This document shows positions 43,923 to 53,051 of a stretch of DNA of 64,000 bases, piece after piece. The position numbers were made by a program, and so were the translations under genes. The notes under the pieces are model-generated. The model saw only the letters and a program-made list of their open reading frames with translations. It had not been told where the DNA came from and searched no databases. This stretch comes from Poseidonibacter parvus (lineage in GTDB: Bacteria > Campylobacterota > Campylobacteria > Campylobacterales > Arcobacteraceae), in the NCBI RefSeq assembly GCF_001956695.1, contig NZ_CP019070.1, forward strand, positions 1,240,001 through 1,304,000, read 5' to 3'. The stretch's first letter is position 1, and every line of letters begins with the position of its first letter.

Positions 43923-44195
43923 ATGCATTTGAGTCAAGATATAAAACCAATTAGTTATTTAAAAACAAAAACAGCTGATATTATAAATAGTGTAAATGAA
44001 AATCAAAGAACTATAATCATAACGCAAAATGGTGAGGCTAAAGCAGTTGTTCAAGATATTAAAACTTATGAAAACTTACAGAATTCTTTAAATTTATTAA
44101 AATTAATTGTTCAAAGTGAAAATGATATCGAGAACAATAATACAACAAAACAAGAAAAAATGTTTGATAATTTAGAGCATAAGCTATTTGGATAA
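43923..44195 (+). CDS. Phd/YefM-family antitoxin
   Basis: From the ATG at 43923, with AAAGGTGG upstream, the protein has 90 residues. The N-terminal DNA-binding and dimerisation domain is typical: IKPISYLKTKTADIINSV, then QRTIIITQNGEAKAVVQDIKTYE. The C-terminal half is the flexible toxin-binding tail. It lies six bases before the ParE-like toxin gene. Antitoxins of this family repress their own operon and neutralise the partner. A longer reading from 43914 adds three residues without a better start. Confidence 0.9.
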   Translation: MHLSQDIKPISYLKTKTADIINSVNENQRTIIITQNGEAKAVVQDIKTYENLQNSLNLLKLIVQSENDIENNNTTKQEKMFDNLEHKLFG

Positions 44196-44201
44196 AATCA
44201 T

Positions 44202-44531
44202 ATGAACCAATTTGAAGTGATATGGACAAATAGTGCCCAATTTGATTTAGAATCAATTATTGAATACATTAAAATTGATAGTTTAAGTATTGCAAAGAAA
44301 ATATTTTTTGAAATTAAAGAAGAGTGTAATAGTTTATATACTTTTCCAAAAAGAAAAAGAATTGTACCCGAGTTACAGCAAATAGGTATTTTAAAATATA
44401 GAGAAATTATATATAAAAGATGGCGAATAATATATAAATTTGATGATAAAAAAGTATATATTTTATTAGTAGTAGATTCAAGTAGAAATTTAGAAGATGT
44501 ACTATTTCAAAGATTACTTAAAACAAAATGA
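44202..44531 (+). CDS. ParE/RelE-family toxin
   Basis: A 109-residue protein with the ParE/RelE pattern: VIWTNSAQFDLESIIEYIK at the start, FPKRKRIVPEL in the middle, and YREIIYKRWRIIYKFDDKKVYILLVVDSSRN at the end, the basic beta strands that form the active surface. ParE members poison gyrase and RelE members cut mRNA; the sequence favours the ParE side but does not settle it. It forms a type II toxin-antitoxin operon with the gene before it, next to transposase remnants. Confidence 0.9.
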   Translation: MNQFEVIWTNSAQFDLESIIEYIKIDSLSIAKKIFFEIKEECNSLYTFPKRKRIVPELQQIGILKYREIIYKRWRIIYKFDDKKVYILLVVDSSRNLEDVLFQRLLKTK

Positions 44532-44644
44532 TAACAAGCTAGAGAAAGGGAATAGGAATAAAAGAAATAATAGGTATGAATTAAAAATAGAAAATATTAT
44601 TCATAAAGAATTATTAGCAAAAATCTATGACTAATAAACAGAAC

Positions 44645-44669
44645 ATCTATCTAGTATATTTAGATAGAT
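44645..44669. terminator. Hairpin between the toxin gene and the convergent PhoX gene
   Basis: ATCTATCTA at 44645-44653 pairs with TAGATAGAT at 44661-44669, with T-rich sequence on the downstream side. It is placed between converging transcription units. Confidence 0.55.
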
Positions 44670-44690
44670 ATTCTTATTTAGTTTTTTATT

Positions 44691-46880
44691 TTATGAACCA
44701 ACAATTCCATTATCATTTTTTGTAATAACAACAGTAGCAGACCTAGGCCTAGCTGTTCCTTTATCTGGCCAATTACTTCCATATAATGATGCATTCTTTA
44801 AATCTTTAGTTTTTTCACCTGGGTGTTGGATATTTACAAAGATTGTTTTTCCATCAGGAGTTTCAGCAATTCCAGTAATCTCACACTCTTTTGGACCAAC
44901 TAAAAATCTTTTTAGATTTTTAGTAGAAGCTTCTGCTCCTACTTTTGTAGTTATTGTTTCATCTTGATTATTATTTGTAGGAACATTTTTATTTGTGATT
45001 TGTTTACTTCCTCCATCATTGTGTTTTCCAGGAAGAGCAGCAAGCATCATACAGTTTGAGACATCTGTATAAGCACTATCATCAGTTTGTAGCCACATTA
45101 ACCCTTTTGAAGCCTGACTAAAATATAATCCATCAGGACTTGAAAAGTCATTATCATCTGTTAGTTTTGAAATATTTATATTTCCATTAGCATCAGCTTG
45201 TGCACCAAATAAATAAATATCCCAGTTAAAAGTGCTTGCACTTGGATTATTTTCTAGCTCTTGAATTCTCATTATTTGACCATTAACATTTCCATCTCTT
45301 GAAGAACTATTTTTTGTATCAGAATAATATCTTGGATTTGATGCATCTAATTGCATACTATTTCCTCTTTTTGAATTATTAGTTAATGTTACGTAGATAT
45401 CTCCTGTGTTTGGATGAACTCCTGCCCATTCTGGTCTGTCCATTGGAGTTGCTCCTACTGCATCAGCTGCATGTCTAGTATTTACTAATAAATCTCCTAA
45501 ATCATCAAATGAATATTTTTTATAAGATTTAATATCTTCATTTGACATTGAAAGTTCTAACCACTCTCCTGAACCATCTTCATTAAACTTTGCAACAAAA
45601 AGTTTTCCATCATCTAAGTATTTATTTCCAATATCTAATCCACCATTTCTATCTTTTTCATTCCATTTTAATCTTGATACATATTTATAAACATATTCAC
45701 CTTTTGAATCATCACCCATATAATAAACTAAAGGTTCTCCTTCTTTTACATTTCCTGGCATTGCACCTTCATGTCCCATTCTTCCAAGTGCTGTTCTTTT
45801 TCTAGGAGTCATTGTTGGGTTAAAAGGATCAATTTCAACTACCCAACCAAATGTATTTGCTGCATTTCTGTAATCTTCATTTGCTTGTTTTGCATTAGGA
45901 ATAATATTCCATCTATCATAAAGATCATTATTAGTTTTAGAATTTGCCCAACCATAAGAGCCATCTGACTCTTTTGATCCCATATATCTATTTTGTGTAC
46001 TAGCTGCTTTTTTATCAGATAATAAAGTACTATTAGATCTTTTAAAATATCCCGCCCAATTTTCTTCACATGTAAGATAAGTTCCCCATGGAGTTAATCC
46101 ACTAGCACAGTTATTTAAAGTTCCTCTTGTTTGTGAACCATCTTTTGAGTATTTAGTTTTTACTAAATCATGATTTTGTAAAGGACCGTTAATATCTATT
46201 GGAGTTTGTGCAGTAATTCTTTTATTAAAAACTGAATTTTTATTTAAATTAAAGCCATTTTTACCTTTTTTGATTTCAATAACTGATACACCATGAGCTG
46301 ATACTTCTTTATCTATTTGTGCAGCTGTTCTACTTGTTCTATCGTAATTATCCCATTCTTTTTCAGTATGTAAAAATATCTCTGTAATATTTTCATGATT
46401 CATACATAATAATCCTCTATTAGAATTATTTAAATCTTTTGCTGTTCCTTCATCATTCATTCCAAAATAAAACATTCCATCATGATGATCTCCAGCTCTA
46501 TTATTAAAGTCTGTATCTGTTCCATCATTTTTATACTCAGAAGTAAAGTTATTTATAGGATCACCTAATCTATATAATACATCTATGCTATAACCTTCAG
46601 GTATTGTAACTACATCATTTAAGTTTTTTGGCACTGGATTAAAATCTAATAGGGCATTTGCTACTGCATTTGAAATACTATTTTTATTACTAGCATGTGC
46701 TGTTGAATTTAAACCTAAGAAACTTCCTGCAACAAGTGCTAAACTTCCTTTTATTAAGGTTCTTCTAGAAACTCTAGATTCAATAATTTCTTCTAATGAT
46801 AGACTATTTGAATTGTTTTTAGAAATTGAATCTTGACCATTTGGTGACATTGGATGATTTTTACTAAGTGGAGTATTCAT
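44691..46880 (-). CDS. PhoX-family (DUF839) alkaline phosphatase, Tat-exported
   Basis: The 729-residue protein has a twin-arginine signal (SRRTLIKGSLALVAGSFLG, Arg39-Arg40), with cleavage likely after STAHA near residue 63. The mature part matches the PhoX/DUF839 family, with LLCMNHENITEIF, TPWGTYLTCEENWAGYF, MGHEGAMPG, RPEWAGVHPNTGDIYVTLTNN and FSSPDGLYF. PhoX enzymes are calcium- and iron-dependent phosphatases exported folded to the periplasm. Direct repeats upstream suggest phosphate-dependent control. It stands alone. Phosphomonoesterase activity is the family expectation. Confidence 0.92.
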   Translation of the reverse strand: MNTPLSKNHPMSPNGQDSISKNNSNSLSLEEIIESRVSRRTLIKGSLALVAGSFLGLNSTAHASNKNSISNAVANALLDFNPVPKNLNDVVTIPEGYSIDVLYRLGDPINNFTSEYKNDGTDTDFNNRAGDHHDGMFYFGMNDEGTAKDLNNSNRGLLCMNHENITEIFLHTEKEWDNYDRTSRTAAQIDKEVSAHGVSVIEIKKGKNGFNLNKNSVFNKRITAQTPIDINGPLQNHDLVKTKYSKDGSQTRGTLNNCASGLTPWGTYLTCEENWAGYFKRSNSTLLSDKKAASTQNRYMGSKESDGSYGWANSKTNNDLYDRWNIIPNAKQANEDYRNAANTFGWVVEIDPFNPTMTPRKRTALGRMGHEGAMPGNVKEGEPLVYYMGDDSKGEYVYKYVSRLKWNEKDRNGGLDIGNKYLDDGKLFVAKFNEDGSGEWLELSMSNEDIKSYKKYSFDDLGDLLVNTRHAADAVGATPMDRPEWAGVHPNTGDIYVTLTNNSKRGNSMQLDASNPRYYSDTKNSSSRDGNVNGQIMRIQELENNPSASTFNWDIYLFGAQADANGNINISKLTDDNDFSSPDGLYFSQASKGLMWLQTDDSAYTDVSNCMMLAALPGKHNDGGSKQITNKNVPTNNNQDETITTKVGAEASTKNLKRFLVGPKECEITGIAETPDGKTIFVNIQHPGEKTKDLKNASLYGSNWPDKGTARPRSATVVITKNDNGIVGS

Positions 46881-46910
46881 GTATTTTCCTTTTTTTTATT
46901 GATGACATTG

Positions 46911-46941
46911 TATATATTGGAAATTACAAAATGATTACAAA
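46911..46941 (-). promoter_or_regulatory. Pho-box-like direct repeat and -10 of the PhoX gene
   Basis: Read on the reverse strand, TTTGTAAT occurs twice with an 11-base period (46941-46934 and 46930-46923), followed after six bases by TATATA (46916-46911). The repeats cover the expected -35 position, the standard geometry for a PhoB/OmpR-type activator. AAAGGAAAA precedes the ATG. Confidence 0.5.
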
Positions 46942-47003
46942 TACTAAGAGTTGTTATTAAGATATATTTATATCTTTTAAACTTGCTTTATTTTACTTTA
47001 TAG

Positions 47004-47028
47004 TATAATCCCCAAAAAAATTATGGAG
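47004..47028 (+). promoter_or_regulatory. dapD -10 element and RBS
   Basis: TATAAT at 47004-47009 and GGAG at 47025-47028. The GGAG stands six bases before the ATG at 47035 and lies inside the first codons of the longer reading from 47023, which fixes the start at 47035. Confidence 0.6.
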
Positions 47029-47034
47029 TTTTTA

Positions 47035-48222
47035 ATGGCTAACACTAAAGAAGAATTTAAACAATTAATAGAAGACGTACAATCACAAGACTGGTATAGA
47101 AACCCAATTGGATTTGGTATTGCAAGAATAGATAGAGGTCAATTAGACTCATCTAAAGTATTACAAGCAACTTTCCCAATCATTAACTGGAACGAAAACT
47201 TTGGAAGTGCAGCTGTTTTATTAAATGCACTTAAAATTGCTGGAGAAAATGTTGATACAAAAGGTACTGAACTTGTTTGTAATATTTCTGATGTATTTTT
47301 AGAAGAATGTGTTAAAGCATTTAGTCCTTATATATCTGAAGCAAAAGGTGAAGACCATAAAAATGTTCAAGTTATTTCAACACTTGCATCTTTACCAATT
47401 GATTCTGGATTTACTGCTGATGATTACAAAGCTGTATTTATTTTTGAAGATGAAAATGCACAATCGGTTGAAACTTCATATTTAAAATTATATGCATTAT
47501 CAACTGGAAAAGCAGCAATTCGATCTTTAAATCTAAATGGAATCTTTGGTCAATTACATAATGTTGCTTGGACTGGTAGTACACCAATTGAATTAGATTG
47601 GTTAAGAGCAAATGAAATTGCATTAAAATTATCAGGTAAATATCCTACTATTGATATGGTTGATAAATTCCCAAGATTCTTATCTCATGTAATTCCTGCA
47701 GATAATACAAGAATTCTAGAAACTTCAAAAGTTAGAATGGGTGCACAATTAGCAGCAGGAACTACTGTAATGCCAGGTGCTGCATACATTAACTTTAATG
47801 CTGGAACTGAAGGTTCTGTAATGGTTGAAGGAAGAATTTCTTCATCTGCTGTTGTTGGTGCTGGTTCTGATGTTGGTGGTGGAGCTTCTATTTTAGGTGT
47901 TCTTTCAGGAACTGATGGAGTACCTGTTTCTATTGGTGAAAATACATTATTAGGTGCAAATTCTTGTACGGGTACTGCTATTGGAGATGCTTGTATCTTA
48001 GATGCAGGTGTAACTATTTTACCAGGAACAAAAATAACATTATCTGAAAAAGCAGTTGCTGCAATCGCAGAAGCTAATCCAGAAAAAGAAATCAAAACTC
48101 TAATGAGAGGTATGGATTTCTTAGGTGTTAATGGTGTTCACTTTAGACAAAACTCTGTAAATGGTCAAATTATTGCAATGAGATCAACAAGAGAAATCAA
48201 ATTAAACGCTGACTTACACTAA
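47035..48222 (+). CDS. dapD: Tetrahydrodipicolinate N-succinyltransferase (long type)
   Basis: The ATG at 47035 gives 395 residues, the length of the DapD form found in Campylobacterota. The left-handed beta-helix is visible as repeated hexapeptides from about residue 230 on: VRMGAQLAAGTTVMPGAAYI, then SAVVGAGSDVGGGASILG, ENTLLGANSCTGTAIGDACI and LDAGVTILPGTKI. It transfers succinyl from succinyl-CoA to tetrahydrodipicolinate in lysine and meso-diaminopimelate synthesis, needed for peptidoglycan. It has its own promoter. Confidence 0.95.
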   Translation: MANTKEEFKQLIEDVQSQDWYRNPIGFGIARIDRGQLDSSKVLQATFPIINWNENFGSAAVLLNALKIAGENVDTKGTELVCNISDVFLEECVKAFSPYISEAKGEDHKNVQVISTLASLPIDSGFTADDYKAVFIFEDENAQSVETSYLKLYALSTGKAAIRSLNLNGIFGQLHNVAWTGSTPIELDWLRANEIALKLSGKYPTIDMVDKFPRFLSHVIPADNTRILETSKVRMGAQLAAGTTVMPGAAYINFNAGTEGSVMVEGRISSSAVVGAGSDVGGGASILGVLSGTDGVPVSIGENTLLGANSCTGTAIGDACILDAGVTILPGTKITLSEKAVAAIAEANPEKEIKTLMRGMDFLGVNGVHFRQNSVNGQIIAMRSTREIKLNADLH

Positions 48223-48247
48223 AAATTAACAAATACTAAACATAGTT

Positions 48248-48277
48248 ATCCTAATATGTATTATTATATATTAGGAT
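48248..48277 (+). promoter_or_regulatory. Hairpin covering the RBS of the thioredoxin-domain gene
   Basis: ATCCTAATAT at 48248-48257 pairs perfectly with ATATTAGGAT at 48268-48277. The right arm holds AGGA, the ribosome-binding site, seven bases before the ATG at 48284. It could be the dapD terminator, a translational switch, or both. Confidence 0.5.
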
Positions 48278-48283
48278 GCTATT

Positions 48284-50311
48284 ATGAAATTAAAACTTCT
48301 TACATTTACAATATTTTCAATTCTTTTTCTTAATCTTAATGCAAATGAAACTTATACTAATAATCTTATAAATGAAGATTCACCTTATTTAAAACAACAT
48401 AGTACTAATCCTGTAAATTGGTACGCTTGGAATCAAACAGCTTTTTCAAAAGCTAAAAAAGAAAATAAACCAATATTTTTATCAATTGGTTATAGCACTT
48501 GTCATTGGTGTCATATTATGGAAGAAGAATCCTTTGAAAATAAAGAAGTTGCCAAAATATTAAATAAAAACTATGTATCAATTAAAATTGATAGAGAAGA
48601 AATGCCTCACATTGATAAATACTATCAAAATGTTCATAGTTTGTTAAATAATACAAGTGGAGGATGGCCACTTACAGTGATTTTAACTCCAAATAAAAAA
48701 GCTTTTTTCGCAAATACATATATTCCTTATGATGCTAGAAATGGTAGTGTTGGAATAAGAGAAGTTTTAAAAAACATTAATGATATTTTCATTAATGAAA
48801 ATGAAAAAGTTGTAAAAACTGCAAATCAAATCGAAGAAGTTTTAAAAGAATATTCCAATGAAAATATAAAAACTAGTAATATTGATATAAAATTATTAAA
48901 TAAGTTCATAAAACAAATAGATAAAAATTATGACAAAGAAAACAATGGCTTTACATTAAGACCAAAATTCCCTCAAGCATCAAAAATAGAAACACTTTTA
49001 GACATTTATACTGTTACGAAAAATAAAAAAGCCTTAGATATTGCACTAAAAACATTAACAACTATGGCAAAAGGTGGAATATATGACCAAATTGAAGGTG
49101 GCTTTTACAGATACAGTGTAGATAAAAACTGGATGATTCCACATTTTGAAAAAATGCTTTACACAAATGCTGAGTTAATAAGCGCATATTCAAAAGCTTA
49201 TAAAATTACTAATGATAAGTTTTATAAAAAGATTGCAAAAGAGATTATCTCTTTTGTAGAAAAAAGATTTGAAGTGAATAATCTTTATTATAGTGCAAGT
49301 GATGCTAGTAGTATTTTTGAAGGAAAAAAAGAAGAAGGATTTTATTTTGTATTTGTTTATGATGAAGTAGAAGAGTTTTTAGAAGATAAGGGTTACAAAC
49401 AAAAAGAGATTTTAAAAATTTTAAAATATTTTAATATTATATATGAAGGGAATTTTGGACATCATTATAATAATACATATCTAAGTGACAAATCACTAAT
49501 AAAGATACCAAATAACTTAGAAAAAGTAAAAAAAGATTTAGCATCTTTAAGAAGTAAAAAAGAGTATCCCTTTATTGATTATAAAATCTTAACATCTTGG
49601 AATTCTATGTATATTTCTTCTTTATTAGATGCTGGAAAGTTTGATGATAAATATAGTAAAAAAGCACTTCTCAGTCTTGATACAATGATTAAAAAAATAT
49701 ATGTAAATAATACTTTATACCATCAAATAATCAATAATAAACCAGTAAAAGTAAAAGCTTTATTAGAAGATTATTCTTTTTTGATTACTGCACTTTTAAA
49801 AGCTTATGATTATTCTCTTGAATCTTACTATCTTACTTTTGCAAAAAAATTAACAAAAGAAGCAATATCAAAATTTTATAAAGATAAAAAATGGAATATG
49901 AGTAATGATGATTTCGTTTCAATTGCAGAAATTTACGATGATGCATATAAAAGTCCATTGTCTAATATGCTTGATAATATTCTAAAAATCGCAGTTTTAA
50001 ATGATGATTTTGCAATGCAAGATATTGCAAAAGAAACTTTTACTTCTAGTTCTTCAATATTATCAACAAGTCCTAGTTCTTCAGCATGGTTAGTTAGAAA
50101 TTATATAGCTTTTAATAATTCTTATATAGTTTTAAAAGCTACAAAAGATATGTTAAAAGATAAAAATATAGAAAATCTTCCTTTTGTATTGAAAAAAGAA
50201 AATATTGATGAAAAGTATTTAGCTTGCAAAATTGGGGTTTGTTTTTCTTATAGTGATAGTTTTAATTCTATAATAAAAAGTATAAAAAAAGAAGCAATTT
50301 TAGATAAATAA
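48284..50311 (+). CDS. Exported thioredoxin-domain (DUF255, YyaL-like) protein
   Basis: A Sec signal peptide ([20 protein letters not shown]) is followed by the DUF255 thioredoxin-like domain with [20 protein letters not shown] and a CHWC active-site pair at Cys73 and Cys76. The remaining 500 residues form the alpha/alpha-toroid part usual in YyaL/SPATA20-type proteins ([33 protein letters not shown]). Most family members are cytoplasmic, but this one should be periplasmic. Function is unresolved in the family; a redox or sugar-related role has been proposed. A hairpin masks its ribosome-binding site. Confidence 0.88.
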   Translation: MKLKLLTFTIFSILFLNLNANETYTNNLINEDSPYLKQHSTNPVNWYAWNQTAFSKAKKENKPIFLSIGYSTCHWCHIMEEESFENKEVAKILNKNYVSIKIDREEMPHIDKYYQNVHSLLNNTSGGWPLTVILTPNKKAFFANTYIPYDARNGSVGIREVLKNINDIFINENEKVVKTANQIEEVLKEYSNENIKTSNIDIKLLNKFIKQIDKNYDKENNGFTLRPKFPQASKIETLLDIYTVTKNKKALDIALKTLTTMAKGGIYDQIEGGFYRYSVDKNWMIPHFEKMLYTNAELISAYSKAYKITNDKFYKKIAKEIISFVEKRFEVNNLYYSASDASSIFEGKKEEGFYFVFVYDEVEEFLEDKGYKQKEILKILKYFNIIYEGNFGHHYNNTYLSDKSLIKIPNNLEKVKKDLASLRSKKEYPFIDYKILTSWNSMYISSLLDAGKFDDKYSKKALLSLDTMIKKIYVNNTLYHQIINNKPVKVKALLEDYSFLITALLKAYDYSLESYYLTFAKKLTKEAISKFYKDKKWNMSNDDFVSIAEIYDDAYKSPLSNMLDNILKIAVLNDDFAMQDIAKETFTSSSSILSTSPSSSAWLVRNYIAFNNSYIVLKATKDMLKDKNIENLPFVLKKENIDEKYLACKIGVCFSYSDSFNSIIKSIKKEAILDK

Positions 50312-50371
50312 ATATACCTATTAATTATTTTGTATTCTAAAAAGGTATATAATATAAAAAAAGGATGCAAA

Positions 50372-50749
50372 ATGTTAAAAGTTGATTTAAAACAAAAAGA
50401 ATCTATTGTTATTTTGGAACCTGATGGTGACTTATGTAAGAGTGATTTTAAAAGAGCTAGTGCAATAATTGATCCATATATTTTAGAAAATGACAAACTT
50501 AATGGTCTTATTATTCATGTTGAATCTTTTCCTTCTTGGGATAGCTTTTCATCTTTACTTGAGCATTTAAAATTTGTTAATAATCATCACGAAAAAATAT
50601 CTTATCTTGCTTTTGTAACAGATTCTAGTTTAGGAATTTTTGCAGAAAAGTTTATGGATTTTTTTATTGGTGCAGAAATAAAAACTTTTCCTTTTAATGA
50701 TATGCAAAAAGCAAAAGATTGGATTTTACAATTGGATAATGAAAAATAA
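50372..50749 (+). CDS. SpoIIAA-like (STAS/SEC14 fold) protein
   Basis: The ATG at 50372 with AAAAAAGGA upstream gives 125 residues; the reading from 50330 begins with unlikely basic residues. The pattern VILEPDGDLCKSDFKRASAIIDPYI, then NGLIIHVESFPSWDSFSSLLEHLKFV and KISYLAFVTDSSLGIFAEKF, is typical of the SpoIIAA-like family of small STAS-related proteins. Probably cytoplasmic; function unknown. It lies between the thioredoxin-domain gene and the ABC-F gene on the same strand. Confidence 0.8.
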   Translation: MLKVDLKQKESIVILEPDGDLCKSDFKRASAIIDPYILENDKLNGLIIHVESFPSWDSFSSLLEHLKFVNNHHEKISYLAFVTDSSLGIFAEKFMDFFIGAEIKTFPFNDMQKAKDWILQLDNEK

Positions 50750-50784
50750 GAGATATTTTAATTAGCCTATAAATGAGTATTGCG

Positions 50785-50790
50785 TATAAT
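50785..50790 (+). promoter_or_regulatory. -10 element of the ABC-F gene
   Basis: TATAAT, followed by CGCGA, lies 31 bases before the ATG at 50822. The sequence TATAATCGCGA matches the thiI promoter at 9691. Confidence 0.55.
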
Positions 50791-50821
50791 CGCGAATACT
50801 AAATAAATAAAAAAGAGTAAT

Positions 50822-52651
50822 ATGATAGAGCTATCAAATATTTCAAAATCTTATGCACAAAAAGAGTTGTTTTCAAATTTAAATTTTAGATTAAATTCTG
50901 GAAATAAAATTGGATTAGTAGGAAGAAATGGTAGTGGAAAATCTACACTATTTAAGATAATATTAGGCGAAGAACATAGTGATGATGGAACTATAAGCAT
51001 TCCAAAAGGTTATAAAATTGGTTCACTTAAACAGCATTTAGTTTTTACTGAAAAAACTGTAAGACAAGAGGGTGCTTTAGCTTTAAGTGAAGAAGACCAA
51101 TATAATGTTTATAAAGTAGAAAAAATTCTGTTTGGGCTTGGTTTTACACAAGATGATTTAGAAAAAGATCCTATGAGTTTCTCAGGTGGTTATCAAATTA
51201 GAATCAATCTTGCAAAACTTTTAGTTACTGAACCAAACTTACTTTTACTCGATGAGCCTACAAACTACCTTGATATTCTTTCTTTAAGATGGTTAAAATC
51301 TTTTCTAAAAACATTTCCTGGTGAAGTAATCATTATTACACATGATAGAAACTTTATGGATAGTGTAACTACTCATACAATGGGATTAGTTCGAAGAAAC
51401 TTAGAGATAATACCAGGAAATACTCATAAGTTTTATGCACAATTAGCAAGTAATGATGAACATTTTGAAAAACAAAAACTTTCACAAGATAGAAAAAGAA
51501 AAGAGCTTGAAGAGTTTATTGCTAAAAATAAAGCGAGAGCTTCAACAGCAGCACAAGCACAATCAAAACAAAAAGAGCTAGATAAAATGGAAGATTTGGG
51601 TTCACTTGTTCATGATAGTACTTTAGATTTTGATTTTAATTACAAAGATACTCCTGCAAAAGTTTTACTTGATATTAAAGATGTAAGCTTTGGTTATAGT
51701 AGTGATAATATTTTATTTAAAGATATCTCTTTTACATTAAAAAAAGGCGAAACATTAGGAATCATTGGAAAAAATGGTAAGGGTAAATCTACACTATTAA
51801 ATGTAATAGCAGGTGAATTAAAACAATTAAGTGGGAAAGTTGATTATCATGGAAGCTCAACTTTTGGTCATTTTGGGCAAACAAATATTGATCATTTAAA
51901 TCCAGCAAATACTATTATGGATGAAATTTATTTAGGTAATCCAAAACTCCCAGAAGCAATTGTACGAGGTATATCAGCTTCAATGATGTTTACAGGAGAT
52001 GATATAAAAAAGAAAGTATCACTTCTTTCAGGTGGAGAAAAATCAAGAGTAATGCTTGGAAAAATTTTAGCTACTGATGTTAATATTTTGTTTCTTGATG
52101 AGCCTACAAACCACCTTGATATGGAATCTATTGATTCTTTAACAAAAGCAATTGAGAATTTCGATGGCTCTTGTATTGTTGTAACGCATAGTGAAGAGTT
52201 ACTTCGTAGAGTTTGTGATAGACTGATAATCTTCTCAAAAGGTGGAGCAGATTACTTTGATGGTGGATATGATGACTTCTTAGAAAAAATTGGTTGGGAA
52301 GATGAAGATTTAGGAGAAAAAGTTAAAAAAGCTCCTAAAATAAATAAAAAAGATAATAAGAAACAAAGAACATTTTTGATTAATGAAAGAAATAAATTAA
52401 CATCACCATTAAAGAAAAAAGTTGATAAGTTAGAGTCTGAAATTATGGAAATTGAAGACATAATCGAAACAGAACAACACGAACTAATTCAAGCATCGAA
52501 TGCAGGTGATAACTCAAAAGTAATTGAACTATCAAAAACTGTACGAGAAAATGAACAAAAAGTTGAAGATAAATTCGAAGAATTAGAAATTTCACAATTA
52601 AAACTTGATGAAATTACAGAAGAATACGAAGAAAAATTAAATCACTTATAA
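50822..52651 (+). CDS. ABC-F family ATPase (ribosome-associated)
   Basis: A 609-residue soluble protein with two ABC domains and no membrane segments. Walker A motifs are GRNGSGKST (residues 34-42) and GKNGKGKST in the second half. Signatures are FSGGYQIRINLAKLL and LSGGEKSRVMLGKIL, and both Walker B motifs end in LLDEPTNYLD or FLDEPTNHLD. A linker rich in Lys, Arg and Ala (IAKNKARASTAAQAQSK) separates the domains, as in all ABC-F factors. The C-terminus (from about residue 520) is a coiled coil, closer to Uup/YheS than EttA. Members act on the ribosomal E site. Confidence 0.92.
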   Translation: MIELSNISKSYAQKELFSNLNFRLNSGNKIGLVGRNGSGKSTLFKIILGEEHSDDGTISIPKGYKIGSLKQHLVFTEKTVRQEGALALSEEDQYNVYKVEKILFGLGFTQDDLEKDPMSFSGGYQIRINLAKLLVTEPNLLLLDEPTNYLDILSLRWLKSFLKTFPGEVIIITHDRNFMDSVTTHTMGLVRRNLEIIPGNTHKFYAQLASNDEHFEKQKLSQDRKRKELEEFIAKNKARASTAAQAQSKQKELDKMEDLGSLVHDSTLDFDFNYKDTPAKVLLDIKDVSFGYSSDNILFKDISFTLKKGETLGIIGKNGKGKSTLLNVIAGELKQLSGKVDYHGSSTFGHFGQTNIDHLNPANTIMDEIYLGNPKLPEAIVRGISASMMFTGDDIKKKVSLLSGGEKSRVMLGKILATDVNILFLDEPTNHLDMESIDSLTKAIENFDGSCIVVTHSEELLRRVCDRLIIFSKGGADYFDGGYDDFLEKIGWEDEDLGEKVKKAPKINKKDNKKQRTFLINERNKLTSPLKKKVDKLESEIMEIEDIIETEQHELIQASNAGDNSKVIELSKTVRENEQKVEDKFEELEISQLKLDEITEEYEEKLNHL

Positions 52652-52662
52652 AAGGAAATAGA

Positions 52663-53013
52663 ATGATAACAAGAAAAGAAGTAAATGAAAGAATGAGTAG
52701 GGTAGTTGAACACAATGGAACAGTATATTTAGCTGGAATCGTATCAGATGATAAAACATTAGATATCAAAGGACAAGCGCAAAGAGTTTTAGCAATCGCT
52801 GAAAAAAGACTTGAAGATATTGGAAGCTCAAAGCATGACATTTTAAGAGTTGAAATTTTTGTAAAAGATATTTATAGAGATTTTGCTGGATTTAACTCTG
52901 TTTGGGACGAATGGGTTTCAAAAGAAAATCCTCCTGCACGTGCTTGTGTTGAAACAAATATGGCAAGTGTTGAAACTTTAGTTGAAATTATTGTAACAGC
53001 TGCTAAGTCTTAA
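52663..53013 (+). CDS. RidA-family (YjgF/YoaB-like) protein
   Basis: A 116-residue protein with the RidA pattern: a beta strand start (VVEHNGTVYLAGIVSDD), then QAQRVLAIAEKRLEDIGSSKHDILRVEIFVKDI and PPARACVETNMAS, where the arginine is the conserved substrate-binding residue of the family. Enzymes of this group hydrolyse reactive enamine/imine intermediates released by amino acid dehydratases. It follows the ABC-F gene after 11 bases and probably shares its transcript. The terminator at 53020 follows. Confidence 0.9.
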   Translation: MITRKEVNERMSRVVEHNGTVYLAGIVSDDKTLDIKGQAQRVLAIAEKRLEDIGSSKHDILRVEIFVKDIYRDFAGFNSVWDEWVSKENPPARACVETNMASVETLVEIIVTAAKS

Positions 53014-53019
53014 AAAATC

Positions 53020-53051
53020 AAATAGAAAAAGATAAAACTCTTTTTCTATTT
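53020..53051. terminator. Bidirectional terminator
   Basis: AAATAGAAAAAGA at 53020-53032 pairs perfectly with TCTTTTTCTATTT at 53039-53051, with T-rich sequence after it. It overlaps the stop codon of the convergent FkbM gene. Confidence 0.8.

Noticed and set aside
42803-44531. Complete transposon or genomic island with integrase
   Set aside because: Only truncated Y1 transposase starts are present; no integrase, attachment site or terminal inverted repeats were seen.
44532-44633. Open reading after the toxin gene ending in HKELLAKIYD
   Set aside because: No start codon with a ribosome-binding site and no recognisable family; could be a relic but is unsupported.
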